Shown here: one piece after another, positions 11,173-22,486 of the stretch
Position numbering within the stretch: the stretch's first letter is position 1
Layout: each line of letters begins with the position of its first letter
Assembly (NCBI GenBank): GCA_036924085.1
Contig: JAVGWX010000004.1
Span: forward strand, 38,910,293-38,974,292
Direction of reading: 5' to 3'
DNA length: 64,000 nucleotides
Source of the DNA: Ariolimax columbianus
Lineage: Eukaryota; Mollusca; Gastropoda; Stylommatophora; Arionidae
Notes under the pieces: model-generated
The model's input: the letters and a program-made list of their open reading frames with translations, nothing else
What the model was told of the DNA's origin: nothing
Databases searched by the model: none
Position numbers and translations under genes: made by a program

Positions 11173-11399
11173 AATTGTGTTATAAATAGCTATCTGGCAT
11201 AGTCTGAGAAGGCAAGGCAGAAAGGAATGAAACTAGCCACCACACCTACATTATTGCCAAGACCTAGGGAAATTAACTCTTGATCTTCTGTACCTAATCA
11301 TATCAGAGTATGGAAAGTAGACTAAAGCACAAGGTCAAGGTAAAAATTACATAAATGACATTAACTAAAACATTGAGGTCAACTCATTTTCATTTTTGG

Positions 11400-12660
11400 A
11401 AATTTTAGTTAGTATTAGTGAGAATATGCTGTTCCGAAATTCACTTAGTGAGGATTGCATCACTGCGGAGGATCTCCATGCTTGTGGACCAACACTCTAT
11501 CTGGCTATAGCTCAATATTTCCCAAAATATCTTTTAACAAAGAAAACCTCAATCTGCTAAGAAGGGAGATAAAGAAGACCTTAGAAATGATCGTCCCATT
11601 ACTCTCTCACAAAATGCATTTTTACTAGAATTCATCCAATCCTTGATAGTGCACAGCTAATTGAACAAAATGGCTTTCAGTACTCACACAATATCTTGGA
11701 TCGTATCTCAACTTTGTGTCATTTTAATGAAGCAGCAGACCGAGAACACCAGACTCCTTTGATCTTGACACTCAGCTATAAAAAAAGCATTCAATAGAAA
11801 AACAATTTGTGTCTGGTATTCACTAATGCAACATGGTGTTGATTCTAGCCAACTGCTACACAAGTTGCACTACCACCATCTATTCCAGCTCCCAGTTGTG
11901 GTTTCAATACAAAAACTGGTCCGCCAGGGTGATCCTCACTAAGCCTCCTCTGCATGCTTTGGGTCAGTCATCAGTTGTTGTGACTGGGAGGACTTTGAAA
12001 TCAATGTTAATGGCAGACATCAGATTCTTATCAGCCAAAACACAATTACACAAAAAGTGGTCATTCTAAAGACTTCAGGATTATACTCCAAGCCATCTCA
12101 AGCCACAAACAAGATAGACTCTCACACAAAAATAAAATATAACATCATGGTGCTATCCCAAAAAAGAGCTCTAATCCTACAGTGGATTCTGGCACACAGA
12201 GGGATCCTTGGAAATAAGAAAGCAAAGATTGGAAGTGGTAGCACGCAGACTTGCAATCTACATAGCAATAAAGAAGCAAATACCCTTATCCAGCATTCCA
12301 AGAAGATGGAAGGGAGAGACCAGCACAAAGAATACAAGCAAGAAAATTACAGCATAGACAAACTTGGCAGCGATGGGCAGACAAGGATCTTTAGACTCAG
12401 AATGGGACATTGCAGACTCAAGGCCCACCTCCACAGAATGGGTCTTAGAGACATCGTCACGTGCAATTGCAGAGCACCAAAGCAAACACCAGAACATATC
12501 TTGCAGGAATGCCCTACTTATGTAGACCAAAGAGAGGCAGTCTAGCCAAGGGAAGTAACCATGCTTGAAAAGTTGTGTGGGATTGGCTAAGACCTGAAAC
12601 ACACAGTCTTCTTTGCAAACCTCACCTGGCTAGAAGCAAAGCATCAGTTGATTGATAGAG
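11400..12660 (+). pseudogene. Decayed RNase H-type LINE (RT and RNase H pieces)
   Basis: At 11480-11800 a broken reverse transcriptase can be followed (the IALSQNAF-like region, then FDLDTQL). From 12057 a 162-codon frame reads ILQWILAHRGILGNKKAK, the HNIxGNExAD end of RNase H with the usual His and Asp region altered, then IFRLRMGHCRLKAHLHRMGL, CNCRAPKQTPEHILQECPTY, the C-terminal zinc-like motif. It is related to, but clearly a different family from, the 315-1905 element. It ends in GGGGAAGAAGAAGAAAA. Confidence 0.75.
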
Positions 12661-13016
12661 GGGAAGAAGAAGAAAAGGGCTGATGCCACAATCATCTTTG
12701 ATTCATGGATGACATAGTGCTGATCACAGAGTCAGCTGCAGAAGCCAGCTGTATGTTAGAGATGCTCATCAGTTGATTGATAGAGGGGAAGAAGAAGAAA
12801 AGGGCTGATGCCACAATCATCTTTGATTCATGGATGACATAGTGCTGATCACAGAGTCAGCTGCAGAAGCCAGCTGTATGTTAGAGATGCTCATCAGTTG
12901 ATTGATAGAGGGGAAGAAGAAGAAAAGGGCTGATGCCACAATCATCTTTGATTCATGGATGACATAGTGCTGATCACAGAGTCAGCTGCAGAAGCCAGCT
13001 GTATGTTAGAGATGCT
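12642..13016. repeat. Perfect tandem of 3 x 125 bp
   Basis: The word CATCAGTTGATTGATAGAGG starts at 12642, 12767 and 12892, and the 125 bases between are repeated without visible change. Each unit joins the LINE tail (GGGGAAGAAGAAGAAAAGGG) to part of a different LINE's reverse transcriptase coding FMDDIVLITESAAEASCMLE, which holds the catalytic box. It lies exactly at the boundary of the 11400-12660 and 13017-13670 elements. Confidence 0.9.
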
Positions 13017-13670
13017 CAGCAATAAAGGAAAGAGAGTAGGGTAAGAAATGAATATCTCCAAGACCAAGGTCATATGAAACTGTTTCACTGATTTTCATCC
13101 AGTCATCCTTGTTGGGGAAAACTTGGAACACGTCAAGAAATACTGCTATCCTAAGTGCCTCCTCAACATGCAGAATAATTTAGAATCAGAAGCAATAAGA
13201 TGTCACAGAGCAAAATGGGTGGCCTTCTCATCCATCAAGACAGTCCTGAATGGTTGCAGGAATTAGACCCTGATCAATTCTCTACAACTTCACTGTGCTC
13301 CCTTCAATGTGTTTTGCTGCTTAAAATGGACACTTACAAAAGCAAATGAGAACAATCTGCGAGTGACCCAGGCATGTCTCAAGGAAAGTATGGTCAACCT
13401 TTCTGCAACCAGCAAATGGCAGTTTAAACCTATAGCAATTGCCATTGTCAAGCGATGCAGCTGTTTAAGCAAATAAGGCAAAACGTTGGTGAGTAAGCCA
13501 CATATTCAGAAGAAAGGATGAACATTGAAACACTTAGTTAGCAGTCCCCTAAAGGATGAAAATGACCACATGCTAGTCTTCCAAAGCATTGGACAGACTT
13601 TTTTACAATCCACTATAGATCCACAATATGTCAAAAGGAAAGTGTTTTATCCACGGGACCGCCATAGCTC
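13017..13670 (+). pseudogene. RTE-like LINE, reverse transcriptase C-terminal half
   Basis: It follows directly from the MDDIVLI box in the third tandem unit: LSNKGKRVG, NISKTKV, then LVGENLEHVKKYCYPKC, INSLQLHCAPFNVFCCL and LRVTQACLKESMVNLS. This is the normal order of palm, thumb and C-terminal segments in RTE-like elements. Stops and shifts occur throughout and there is no intact frame. From about 13670 to 14270 and from 14345 to 15090 I see nothing I can name. Confidence 0.7.
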
Positions 13671-14271
13671 AAGATAGAAATCGTTTGAGACGAGGAATGG
13701 GTCATCAAGTAATCAAGTATGTCATTAGTAACAATATAGGTTCATGTTTATGAGCCTGATATGTGTGCTACATAAGGAAGATGGCATGAGGAAGTATGGC
13801 CTTCTTGGCATAAACATGTTTTTGAATAAATTAAATGTGTAATTAATGCATTGATGGCAGGAACTATTTTTGTTCTGGTTGTGGTTTTAATAAATGTTTG
13901 TGGGAGTAGAGGGAGTAGAGCTCTAAAGTACTTTTGACATGTTGTTCAATGAATTGCATGAACAAATATATTTGAATTTGTAAGAACAATTTTTTTTTAA
14001 ATATTAATTATTGACTGGGCTTGTAAGTGTTTTGATTTAGGAATGAAAATTAACTTTTTCCTAAAAATAGTGCACATTCTCCAAGCTAATGATCATAGGA
14101 AAGTGTGTTTTTCTGCACATGCAACCATTATTACTTCTATATTACACACAATTTTCTTACATTTTAGTTTCCTTAAGTTTTTTTTTTATAGTTACTGCCA
14201 TAAGAGCACTAGTATGGTTTAACTTTCGGTTACTTATTAATACCTGTAAATGTGTGTCCAATGTTTCATAC

Positions 14272-14345
14272 CTGCATTCTTTTCCTCATTTCCACCTGCA
14301 TTCTTTTCCTCATTTCCACCTGCATTCTTTGTCCTCATTCCACAC
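14272..14345. repeat. Three 24-bp tandem units
   Basis: TGCATTCTTTTCCTCATTTC is repeated three times at 24-base spacing, the last copy altered. It is a short minisatellite in an intron. Confidence 0.85.
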
Positions 14346-15091
14346 AGAAAAACATATAAATGCAAGCCTTTTTCAGGTGCAGCTATTTCCAACTAGTCTA
14401 ATTTGTGTTGGTCTTGAACTGGATTTTAGTTGACATGTAGCAAATTTCAGAGATTCATTTCTGTTTTGAAAGTTTGCCTTCCTGTGTCTAAAATTGTCTT
14501 TACTTATATCTAACTCAAAGTGCCATTTATTCCTATTTTTCCAGTTTTTCTAGTTTTGTTTCATAAACACTTTTTCTCTCAAACACTCAATATAGCATGA
14601 AAGGATAGCGAGCTATTCTCATTGTCTGATTCATAGCTTTCCTTTCATTTATGTCTCGCACTTCACATCTGTATCATACACATTGTCCTTCACTTGTATC
14701 TTACTCATAATAACTTTTTCTATTATTCTCATGTCATACTTTTCTTTTGATGTTTTACATGTACGATTTTTTCCTTCCCGTCTAATTGCATGATTTTCTT
14801 TTTTTTTTTCACCTATGTACAACTTTACTGTAAGTTTAATTTGCACTACCGTTCTTTCTAATTTCTCAAATAATATTCATACCTTATCCATCTGTCCTTT
14901 TCTTGATTCGCATGTTGGTATTGTAGCTAGTTTACTATATATTTTTTGGTCTTTATTGAGTTTTTTTAATTCTTGTGTACAAGTTTTCTGAATAATTTTT
15001 CACTTGACTTAGTTATTTCGCAAATGTAGTTATTGAGAGTCAAATTTTTGGGAGTAAATATTTATTCACACATAAATTATCATCATACCAG

Positions 15092-15195
15092 ACCTGGATG
15101 AAGTATTCCAAATTGAACCTTCTGATGTGACTGGGAGACTCAATTCTGATGCAGTTTTGGTTTGTGAGCCTCCTAAAGGTCAGCCAAGCCCATGG
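15092..15195 (+). CDS. Exon A4: first part of Ig2 (module A)
   Basis: The acceptor is CATCATACCAG and the donor TGG/GTGAGT. It is 104 nt, entering in phase 1 and leaving in phase 0, the same length and phases as the equivalent exons of B (22951-23054) and C (50549-50652). Starting with the split Tyr codon it reads LDEVFQIEPSDVTG, then VLVCEPPKGQPSPW. The C-x-PP-x-G-x-P motif is the hallmark of UNC5 Ig2. Confidence 0.9.
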
Positions 15196-15755
15196 GTGAG
15201 TCTATGAAGTCATCTTTGTACAGAAGCAAAAAACATGAGAAATTCTTTCCAAAAAATCTAAAACAAATTTCAAAATTGCAATTGTTTTTGTCTAACAGTA
15301 CATGACGAAAGTTGGAACTCTGTACAATCAAAATAGCAGTATGTTCAGCCATTTCTATCGCGTTAACCTGGTAGTTTATATACGATAAAGCGATTATCCT
15401 AGAGCTGGTGTAGAATTTTGACTGAGCTACGAAACGAACAGGTCATAATTTTACGCCGCTAGTACACCTCAATGCATACTCTAAATTAAAAACAAACTTC
15501 ATAAATAAATTACTGTTACTGTTAGTAATATTGATGAAAGGGGATTGTAATGTTTCTGATTATCATAAATGAATGTTAATGATGGGTGTGGTATCTTGAT
15601 TCTAAAATTGTCTGATTATAGCAAGAAGTTATCTTCATTCTATAAACTGTGGTCCTAATCATGATTTGATGCAGACTCTAGTAAAAAACACAAAAATGAT
15701 TGAGATTGCAAAAAAAGGCAGTAATAATTATACACATTTTTGTTCGTAAAAACAG

Positions 15756-15936
15756 GTTTACTGGTACAAAGACGGCAATCGCTTAGATCCAAGAAGTAGT
15801 GGAAAATATTCTGTGATTGCACAAAGTCAATTGACAGTTCACAATGCCCAGTTTGAAGATGCTGGCTTATACAATTGCTTGGCAGAGAACTCTGTTAGGT
15901 CAGTGCAGAGCAAAGCTGGAAGACTTACTGTTAGCG
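15756..15936 (+). CDS. Exon A5: rest of Ig2 (module A)
   Basis: The acceptor is TAAAAACAG and the donor GCG/GTAAGT. It is 181 nt, entering in phase 0 and leaving in phase 1. It encodes VYWYKDGNRLDP, with the core Trp, a middle part SQLTVHNAQFEDAGLYNCLA with the F-strand Cys, and ends at RLTVSG. This is a complete C2/I-set Ig second half. The companion exon in B is also 181 nt and in C 175 nt. Confidence 0.92.
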
Positions 15937-16099
15937 GTAAGTAACTAATGGATGCCTGTTGAGAGATTACAAAATATTAAAAATGTGCAATTTATCTTAA
16001 AGCATGAAATTGGGAACCAGATATATAAATAATGGGGACGATTACATTTTATGCTAATGGTTATTAATTTTTCTCTGAAGTTATTTCTATTGTCCAATA

Positions 16100-16410
16100 A
16101 GTTTAGTTAGCTGCCCATTGCAAGCGATGAGGGTGACATCATCAGACGGTTTTCAGTTTTGATGATATAACTTGTGTTGCATTTGGAGGAAAATGCACTT
16201 GTTATCAACCTCTCTGATACCAAGCTACCTTGGACTAGTGACAAGACATAAGCCAAAATCACTGAAGGTAACTCAGGATGCAGGTACTCTGGTTTTATCT
16301 CCCTTGAGACGAAGGGTCACTTGAAACTTGCAGGATTCGATCACCCCATTTACATTCATAGCTTTGAGAGGCGAGTGCCTTACCTCTTGACTACAATGAC
16401 CCTCCTGTCC
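16100..16410 (-). mobile_element. tRNA-derived SINE, minus strand
   Basis: In reverse, AAGAGGTAAGGCACTCGCC resembles a tRNA A box and GGTGATCGAATCCTGC a B box. A body of about 200 bases follows. I did not find a second clear copy in the window, and the 3' end is uncertain. Confidence 0.5.
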
Positions 16411-16537
16411 AATACAGGGAGCATAACAATCACATCTCCAAAAATCTTAATAGAAAGGAACCCTATCTCTTTAAAATAAGAGTCTTGCCTTACCTTTAGA
16501 AAGTAAATGTATTCCAATCTGATGGAAAGCAAAGCAT

Positions 16538-16563
16538 ATATTTATATATATATATATATATAT

Positions 16564-16635
<72 letters not shown>
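16538..16635. repeat. (TA)n microsatellite
   Basis: About 95 bases of TA repeat, broken once by CATCA near 16563. Open frames across it are artefacts of the repeat. Confidence 0.95.
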
Positions 16636-16638
<3 letters not shown>

Positions 16639-16981
16639 TTCCATCACATTAGAAAACAATTATTTTTATTCTTTGAGTTTTCAATTTCTATTTTTTGCAC
16701 AATATACAACATACTTCATTTAATCTCATACAACTTCCAGCATGTTTATTTATGGCAGCCTAGTTTTAATGCCCGCAGAGTATAACTGTTGTCTGTATAC
16801 AAATATTTTTAAAAAATGTGATATTGCTGTATTCATATTTGTTGTATATCATTTTGTTTTCTTTTAAAAGGATTATAAAAGTTTACTCATTTTAAATATT
16901 ATTTTTGCATCATGACATTTCTTTGTGTCAAAGCTTTGCAGTAGCAATGTCTCATTATTTTGGTAATTTTCTATTGCTCAG

Positions 16982-17221
16982 CTGATGTTGTGATAACCAC
17001 CACACCAGCATCTGATGAGGATGTTCCAACTTTCCCTGCTGTTATTCCAAGTACACCTTTATTCCTTCGTGACTTTGAGGCAGAATATAGTCTTGGAGCA
17101 GATGGTACAAAAACACTGGTTTGTGCAGTGGTTTCTGCTGACCAGATGACCATAGACTGTGGAGGGCAAAGACTGGCAGCTGAAGAGTATAAGCTAACAT
17201 CAGAAGTACATAGCAATACAG
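16982..17221 (+). CDS. Exon B1: linker and first half of Ig1 (module B)
   Basis: The acceptor is CTATTGCTCAG and the donor ACAG/GTAAATG. It is 240 nt, phase 1 in and phase 1 out. A Thr/Pro-rich linker (ITTTPASDEDVPTFPAV) leads into Ig1: YSLGADGTKTLVCAVVSADQ then MTIDCGGQRL, again C-x11-C-[NG]-G. Unlike modules A and C, the sequence after the second Cys stays in the same exon up to EVHSNTG. Confidence 0.9.
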
Positions 17222-18259
17222 GTAAATGCAGGAAAATATATTTTGAAATGTTCTCCATTAAACCTTCACTGCACCGCATTTTGTTTCTATAGGTTTTCAA
17301 CATTTCATATTTCACGATGGTAGGCTACTTTGGAAGTTTGTAACCTTTCTGTTTGTTGGTCAATAAATATGATTTGTTTATGTGTAGAGACATAAATGAA
17401 TGAACAACTTGTTAGTGATATTGTTTTTGTTGTGTGTTTGTTAGTTTCTGAGATACAATAATATGGGGAAAATTTATAAAAACTTAGCAAAAAAATGTGG
17501 ACTCACCCGCTAGGCCTAGTCGCTTTGGTATAAATCCATTAAAACCAAAATAACGTTTTGATTATGTGTTTATAATATCGGCACAACTGTTAGTTTCCAA
17601 TTCAAACATAGTTATTACATCTAAACAAACAAAAATAAACAGATCTACCCCTTAAAGATCTTTACAACAACCTACTTTACGTTTCTAAAAAAATTGGCCG
17701 GCTCCAATCCAATAAGAAGATAATTCGTTTTAAATCCATTTGTAATCTAACATAATACTTTAGCCAACAAAAATCTTGTGTAGATGGTAGTGACGTATTC
17801 AGCATTTTAAAAATGAGTATTGGTAGGGTCTCCGGGCTTGGTCGTCATTAAAATTAAATGGTAAATTTTCAACATATAGACCGAGTGTGTCAAAATGGAT
17901 GTGACCGTAGTGCACTAAAGTTACTTGTAGCAAGATTGTGTCATATTTTGTAAGGTTCTTTGTTATTTTCTGTGATTCAGTTAAGTTATTATCTTTATAT
18001 AAAATCAATCAGTCAGCTAAAACCATTCAGCTCACTGTGTAGCACAGGTCTTTGATAAATACACTACCAAGTGCTTTTGTTCTAGGCCATCCGTCCAAGT
18101 CTTCCTTGGTATGGATCCTGTATTGAAGATGTTGCTACACTGCTCGATGATTTTATTATGTCAAAATCATCTAGTCACTATCATTTATATATTGATGACA
18201 TTCATGATTGATTGCCTTCTGTTCAAATATTTACTGCTCCTTATTAAATATTGCATCTA

Positions 18260-18345
18260 ATTAATGTAATAGCGCACTCGCTTTTTGTGGCAGAGGTACA
18301 GGGTTCAATTCCCATTTCCGGTACACTTCAGCTTTTAATGGGTAC
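18260..18345 (+). mobile_element. Possible tRNA-derived SINE head
   Basis: AATAGCGCACTCGC could be an A box and GGGTTCAATTCCCA is a good B box. The pieces cannot be folded into a convincing tRNA, and the downstream body is not shared with other copies seen here. The 17222-18260 stretch has nothing else I recognise. Confidence 0.3.
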
Positions 18346-18356
18346 ATGGCTTATTG

Positions 18357-18690
18357 TTAATGAAGGAAAGGCAGTGAGGAGACTTCAAACAATGTAGTCT
18401 CTAACATTTTATCCCTGACAGTGCCTGCTACTGGATGACTTTTTAAAATTAAATGTTTATAGTTTGTTCCCTCTTTTGTTATGGCACACTTATATATTTT
18501 TTCAATGTTTAACATATCCTTCTCATCAAGCAAGATGTCACCTGTCGTATTCTTAAAGCATCCTCCTCTTTGATTCTGTCTTGTCTTGTTTGCTTGACTT
18601 CTACATTCATAATTCTTATTATCCAATCTTCAATCTTCCTTTCCTGGAAACCTAAGCATAAATTATAGTTTGAACTGTATATTGTTGAAA
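18357..18690 (-). pseudogene. LINE fragment between endonuclease and RT domains
   Basis: In reverse it reads QNQRGGCFKNTTGDILLDE, then KDMLNIEKIYK. This resembles the KDxxGxILxxxEEI-WKEY segment just upstream of the reverse transcriptase in RTE-like elements. Its downstream end (GACTTCAAACAATGTAGTCT) also resembles a small piece at 62505-62600. It is short and frame-broken. Confidence 0.5.
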
Positions 18691-19058
18691 ATTTGATTTG
18701 CACTGGTGAGACTTTACAATCACCCTGTACAATTTTTACGTTGATGGAATTGTTTTTCTGGGAGGGTAAAAATACTAGTTGACATTCTTAAACGTATTTT
18801 TACTGAAGTTTGACTATTTAAAACAACATATGAAGTTAAACTAATGGCCTGCAGTTTACCATATATAAAGTACAATTTGTTATGCATATAAATGTTATAC
18901 AGCATCATAAAGTATGTGAGTGCGCTCATGACTGATCAAGCCAATGTAAGTGCGGAAAGTTATATGACATGACTGGCAAACATAATCCGCAGTAGCCTCT
19001 GATTTTATCTCTGCTCAACTTCCTGATTTTGCATCTGTCCTGGATTCTCTGAACATGG

Positions 19059-19512
19059 TGGGGGGACTTAGTGGTTTTGAGTTAAGGGGTCTGCCTCGGG
19101 TGTCAGAGGTCGTGGGTTTAAATCAGGACTTTTTTCATGTGGATCTTCTGGTAAAAATTCTCCTGATCTCTGGGTAGCAAGATCAGACTCTTGTATTCAG
19201 TGTCGAGTTTTTAAAAAATTCCTTGGCAGTTATAAATTGAAAAGAGAGGCTTAACGGCCACTGTCCAGACATAATTAACAAAATTATAGCTAAAAATCTA
19301 CCCTAAAATTATTTGTACCTTCCCCTAGGTGGTTTGTTAAGAACAGCATAGATGGCGCCTAACTGGTTGTGGGTCTACTTAGCTCTAATGTTTGAGTCTA
19401 TTAAAATGGACTCGCACGTCGTTTAAACAACCCTCTAAGAAACTGGTTGTATACAGACTACAGAGTCTTCTAAACCGGCATAAAGACGTTAAGTTAAGTT
19501 AAGTTTATTCAG
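19059..19512 (+). mobile_element. SINE family T, near full length, with CR1-like 3' tail
   Basis: The head has TTAGTGGTTTTGAGTTAAGG (A-box-like) and TCGTGGGTTTAAATCAGGAC (B-box-like). A body follows, with the conserved block GATGGCGCCTAACTGGTTG through GAGTCTATTAAAATGGACTC (about 19350-19420). It ends GTTGTATACAGAC, TCTTCTAAACCGGCATAAAG and (TTAAG)n. The tail equals the 3' end of the CR1-like LINE copies at 32700, 55270 and 62390, so that LINE probably supplied the mobilising enzyme. Confidence 0.75.
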
Positions 19513-19539
19513 TTTGACTATCACTTCCCTCTTTTAAAA

Positions 19540-20530
19540 AAGAACTTCCTAGAACTGATGAAAAACATTGAAAAAAAGAAAGGAGAGCCAAAGCTGTAAA
19601 TCACAGACAGAAGAAACATTACTCAAGCAATAACTGAACTATATATATATATATATACAGATGGATCAGCAACAAATGCAATGGAAATGGGGTAATCTTT
19701 ATAATTATTAAAGAGCTGTATGCCAAAGAATTTAATAGTGATAATTGTAAAATTTTTTAATAGATTCAGAGCAAAGCAAAGACAGTTGCTATGAAAACTG
19801 CAGCAGAAGTTACATAACAGATGAAAATTCAAAAAGACAAGTGGTACTCTTCACAAACACACTGTCAGTAGTTGTGGCATTGGAGAATTAAGAGTAATAA
19901 TAATAATAATACTCTATTTTCCTGGTTCGGGAAACTGAGACTCTAGTCACGGCAAGCATGTCACAGTCAGGCACAACATACTGATCAATACCACAATCTC
20001 TCTTCCCATTAGATTTCCATGGAATTAGGTCTTTTTCAAGGTAGTAAGGCTAACAAGATGTGGATCGATGTGATCTTCACAGATGAAACCACGCATAATG
20101 CTGTAGGACTCCAGTCCACCTTCATCAGCATGCCCAGGATGTGAGGAAAACGATTGCAATTTGCCATTTAATACCCTTTTTAAGGCGCATAAAAGAATAA
20201 ACTTTCTCATCGTGGGTACTAAACAACAGCAACAAACAATCCTCGTTCAAGAGTTCCAATTCAGTCAATTTCACATCATCTTTTACAACATCCTTGGAAA
20301 TGAAGAGGCTGACAAAACTGTCAAAGAAAGGTGGAAAACCACTGCATCCTGACTGAAATGTGCATAAACTGAAAAGACCAGGAGATTTATCAGGTGCAGA
20401 TACAATAACAAGTGGGAAGCAGAGCAGATGATATTTAGAATCTTCACAGAACACAACAGCCTGAAATATCATCTATTCACTATTCAACAAACAAAAGATG
20501 GAAAATACCAAAGAATGTATCTTAAGCACT
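19540..20530 (+). pseudogene. Decayed RNase H-type LINE with repeat U inside
   Basis: The text TATACAGATGGATCAGCAAC at 19656 gives YTDGSAT, the first RNase H motif. AAATGAAGAGGCTGACAAAA at 20298 gives NEEADK, the last one. CACAGAACACAACAGCCTG leads into the zinc-like end. Between them lies the inserted repeat U (19905-20245). No frame is intact. Confidence 0.7.
19905..20245 (+). mobile_element. Repeat U, copy 1
   Basis: It shares an order of words with 49955-50290: GGCACAACATACTGATCA, GCATAATGCTGTAGGACTCC against the partner's CACAACCGCCACTGGAAG, CTTCATCAGCATGCCCAGGATGTGAGGAAA and AATACCCTTTTTAAGGCGCA. It is non-coding, class unknown, and is inserted into a LINE relic. Confidence 0.6.
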
Positions 20531-21057
20531 GAAAAAAATAACTGCTTAACATGTGTAAATGTGTCCACCATATAAAGAACAAAAAAAGCATATATAGTCA
20601 TCATAGTCCCATACCTTTACAAGCTCCATGAAGATATCAATAACCTCAGGCTGATCACTGCTCTCTGTAGACATATTGAAGTTGATGTCTGAAGGTGTGT
20701 ACCAAAAAGGAAGAAGAGGATGGACCCTAGATGGAAGGCAAAGGTGAGGCTGACCTAAAAACAACTTTTTGAAGAACCAGAAAAGCTGAATTATAAGTCA
20801 TGAATCTGAGCTGCAATGGCTCAAGACCTGGTGAAGTGAAGGAAGTTTGTTGTTGCACTTAATGACACCATTAGGCACAATAGTTACTGACTCATGTGCC
20901 AGTCATTAATAAAGGATCTAAGAGACATTACCAGAAGCATAATGATTGTCAACATAAATGGCAAATATTAGATGTGTAAAGAAAGTCAATTTGATTTAAA
21001 GGGATTCAGGCTGAAATATACTTTTTTTAACTAATTGTCTTTAATTGCATTTTTCAG

Positions 21058-21225
21058 GAAAACGTCTTTTATATGCCACCGCTGTGATAACTTCTGAAAA
21101 GATGGCCCGCAATCCAGATGACTTTTTCTGTCAGTGTACAGCCTGGTACTTGAGTGAGAATAAATGGAATACAATCATGAGTTCTAAAGGATATGTAAGA
21201 CCTGCAGCAGTGACTGATGCTACTT
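21058..21225 (+). CDS. Exon B2: second half of Ig1 (module B)
   Basis: The acceptor is TTTTTCAG and the donor ACTT/GTGAGTG. It is 168 nt, phase 1 in and phase 1 out. It encodes RLLYATAVITSEKMARN, then DDFFCQCTAWYLSENKW and KGYVRPAAVTDAT. The CQC-x-AW is identical in kind to UNC5 Ig1 (CQC-V-AW). The split final codon makes Tyr with the next exon, as in the other modules. Confidence 0.92.
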
Positions 21226-21649
21226 GTGAGTGTCAAGTAATTTTATATGGTTATTTTTGTTTTGAATAAAACTGATAGAAGAGAAGATTTTAAAAGATAT
21301 GTACAATAAGCAGCTGCAACTGTGAAATTTTGTATTTTAGACAGTGAGAATCACTATAATATAGACTTATGTATTTGTAACATATTTAGTTGTGTTTGCT
21401 TTTTTTATAAGTATTTTTTTTTAATGTTTGAATGTTTATATTTCACGGTGAACCCAGTAGTTTGTTTATAATGTCTGTTAAATATATTTGGCATCATGTA
21501 TGTGTAGAGTGCTGAAATACTTAACAATTTTTTGCATAAATCTGCATGTTCACTGTTTAGTGTATGTGTATCTGAAAATAAACTTATCAAAGACAGTTGC
21601 TTGCTTGATAAGATCTCAGTTTGTGAGTTGAACAAAAAGATTAGATGCA

Positions 21650-22325
21650 GGCACAAAGATGATTATGAGTGGCTTAGAATGTAAAAACTGATTAAAGCAG
21701 TGGAGGCTAGATGTAGTATAATCAATTGTAGAAAATAATTTAAATGGCTGAGTGTCTTATGAAAACTTGAGAATGAAAATGATACCACCTTGATGGAAAG
21801 ACAGAAATAGTTGTAATATCATAAATGTTCCACGTACTTCTTTGCATCAAAAACTGTAGTTGAAAAATGGCGTACAATATGTGGCACAACTGCAGATTGA
21901 AACGAATGAGATATTGCATGCAATCAAAAACTTAAAAACATGAAACGCCTGAGGACAGGAGGGAATTATTACAGAAGCAATTCAGGCAAGAGGTAAAACA
22001 CTTGTATGACATTCTGCTGAGCTATACAATAATTGCTTAAGAAATGTCAAATCCTTGAACAATGGAAAACTCCAAAAACAATTTTCATCTACAAGAAGGA
22101 CAGACATTAAAAAAAACTGACATACTACTGTCTAATTTGTTTTCTATCATCTATGTACAAGTTTTTTACAGGAGAATTTGTGAACAGACTAGACAAACAA
22201 CTTTATGATAATCAACCACAAGAACCTGCAGGCTTTAGAAAAGCTACTCAACCATGGACCACCCCCACAGAATTAACCAGTTTACTGTGGTTCTCTGGTT
22301 CTCTAAACAGATGCCCAATCTATAT
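21650..22325 (+). pseudogene. Decayed LINE reverse transcriptase
   Basis: From 22080, across stops, the order TVLFVFYHLCTSFL, VNRLDKQLYDNQPQEPAGFR and KATQPWTTPTE reflects the usual RT segment NRL...QPxEQAGFRKGxST-DH. Only the fingers domain survives. The next insertion (SINE1) truncates it. Confidence 0.65.
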
Positions 22326-22486
22326 TTTTATTTTGCGCCTGTCGGCCTAGTGCATCCGATTTCAGCATTCATTTTATGTAAGAATCTGCTTCCTTGGGAT
22401 AACAGCCGGTGCTGTGATGGGTAGCAAACCCAGTACTCTTGGCTTGTGAGTCGTTTCACTTAACCACTAGGCCACCCAGTCCCCCT
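22326..22486 (-). mobile_element. SINE1 copy, minus strand
   Basis: In reverse it has a tRNA-like head (GGGTGGCCTAGTGGTTAAGTG, then ACTGGGTTTGCTACCCATC) and the SINE1 body (AACAGCCGG side, TCGGATGCACTAGGCC, GACAGGCGCAAAATAAAA). It is a shortened copy of the one at 46475-46715. Confidence 0.85.

Noticed and set aside
14649..14846. 65-codon Lys-rich minus-strand frame
   Set aside because: It might be a LINE scrap, but no motif could be matched.
16471..16785. Open frames across the TA repeat
   Set aside because: They encode only Ile-Tyr repeats from the microsatellite.
20546..20764. 72-codon minus-strand frame
   Set aside because: No recognisable domain, splice sites or paralogue; probably random within LINE-rich sequence.
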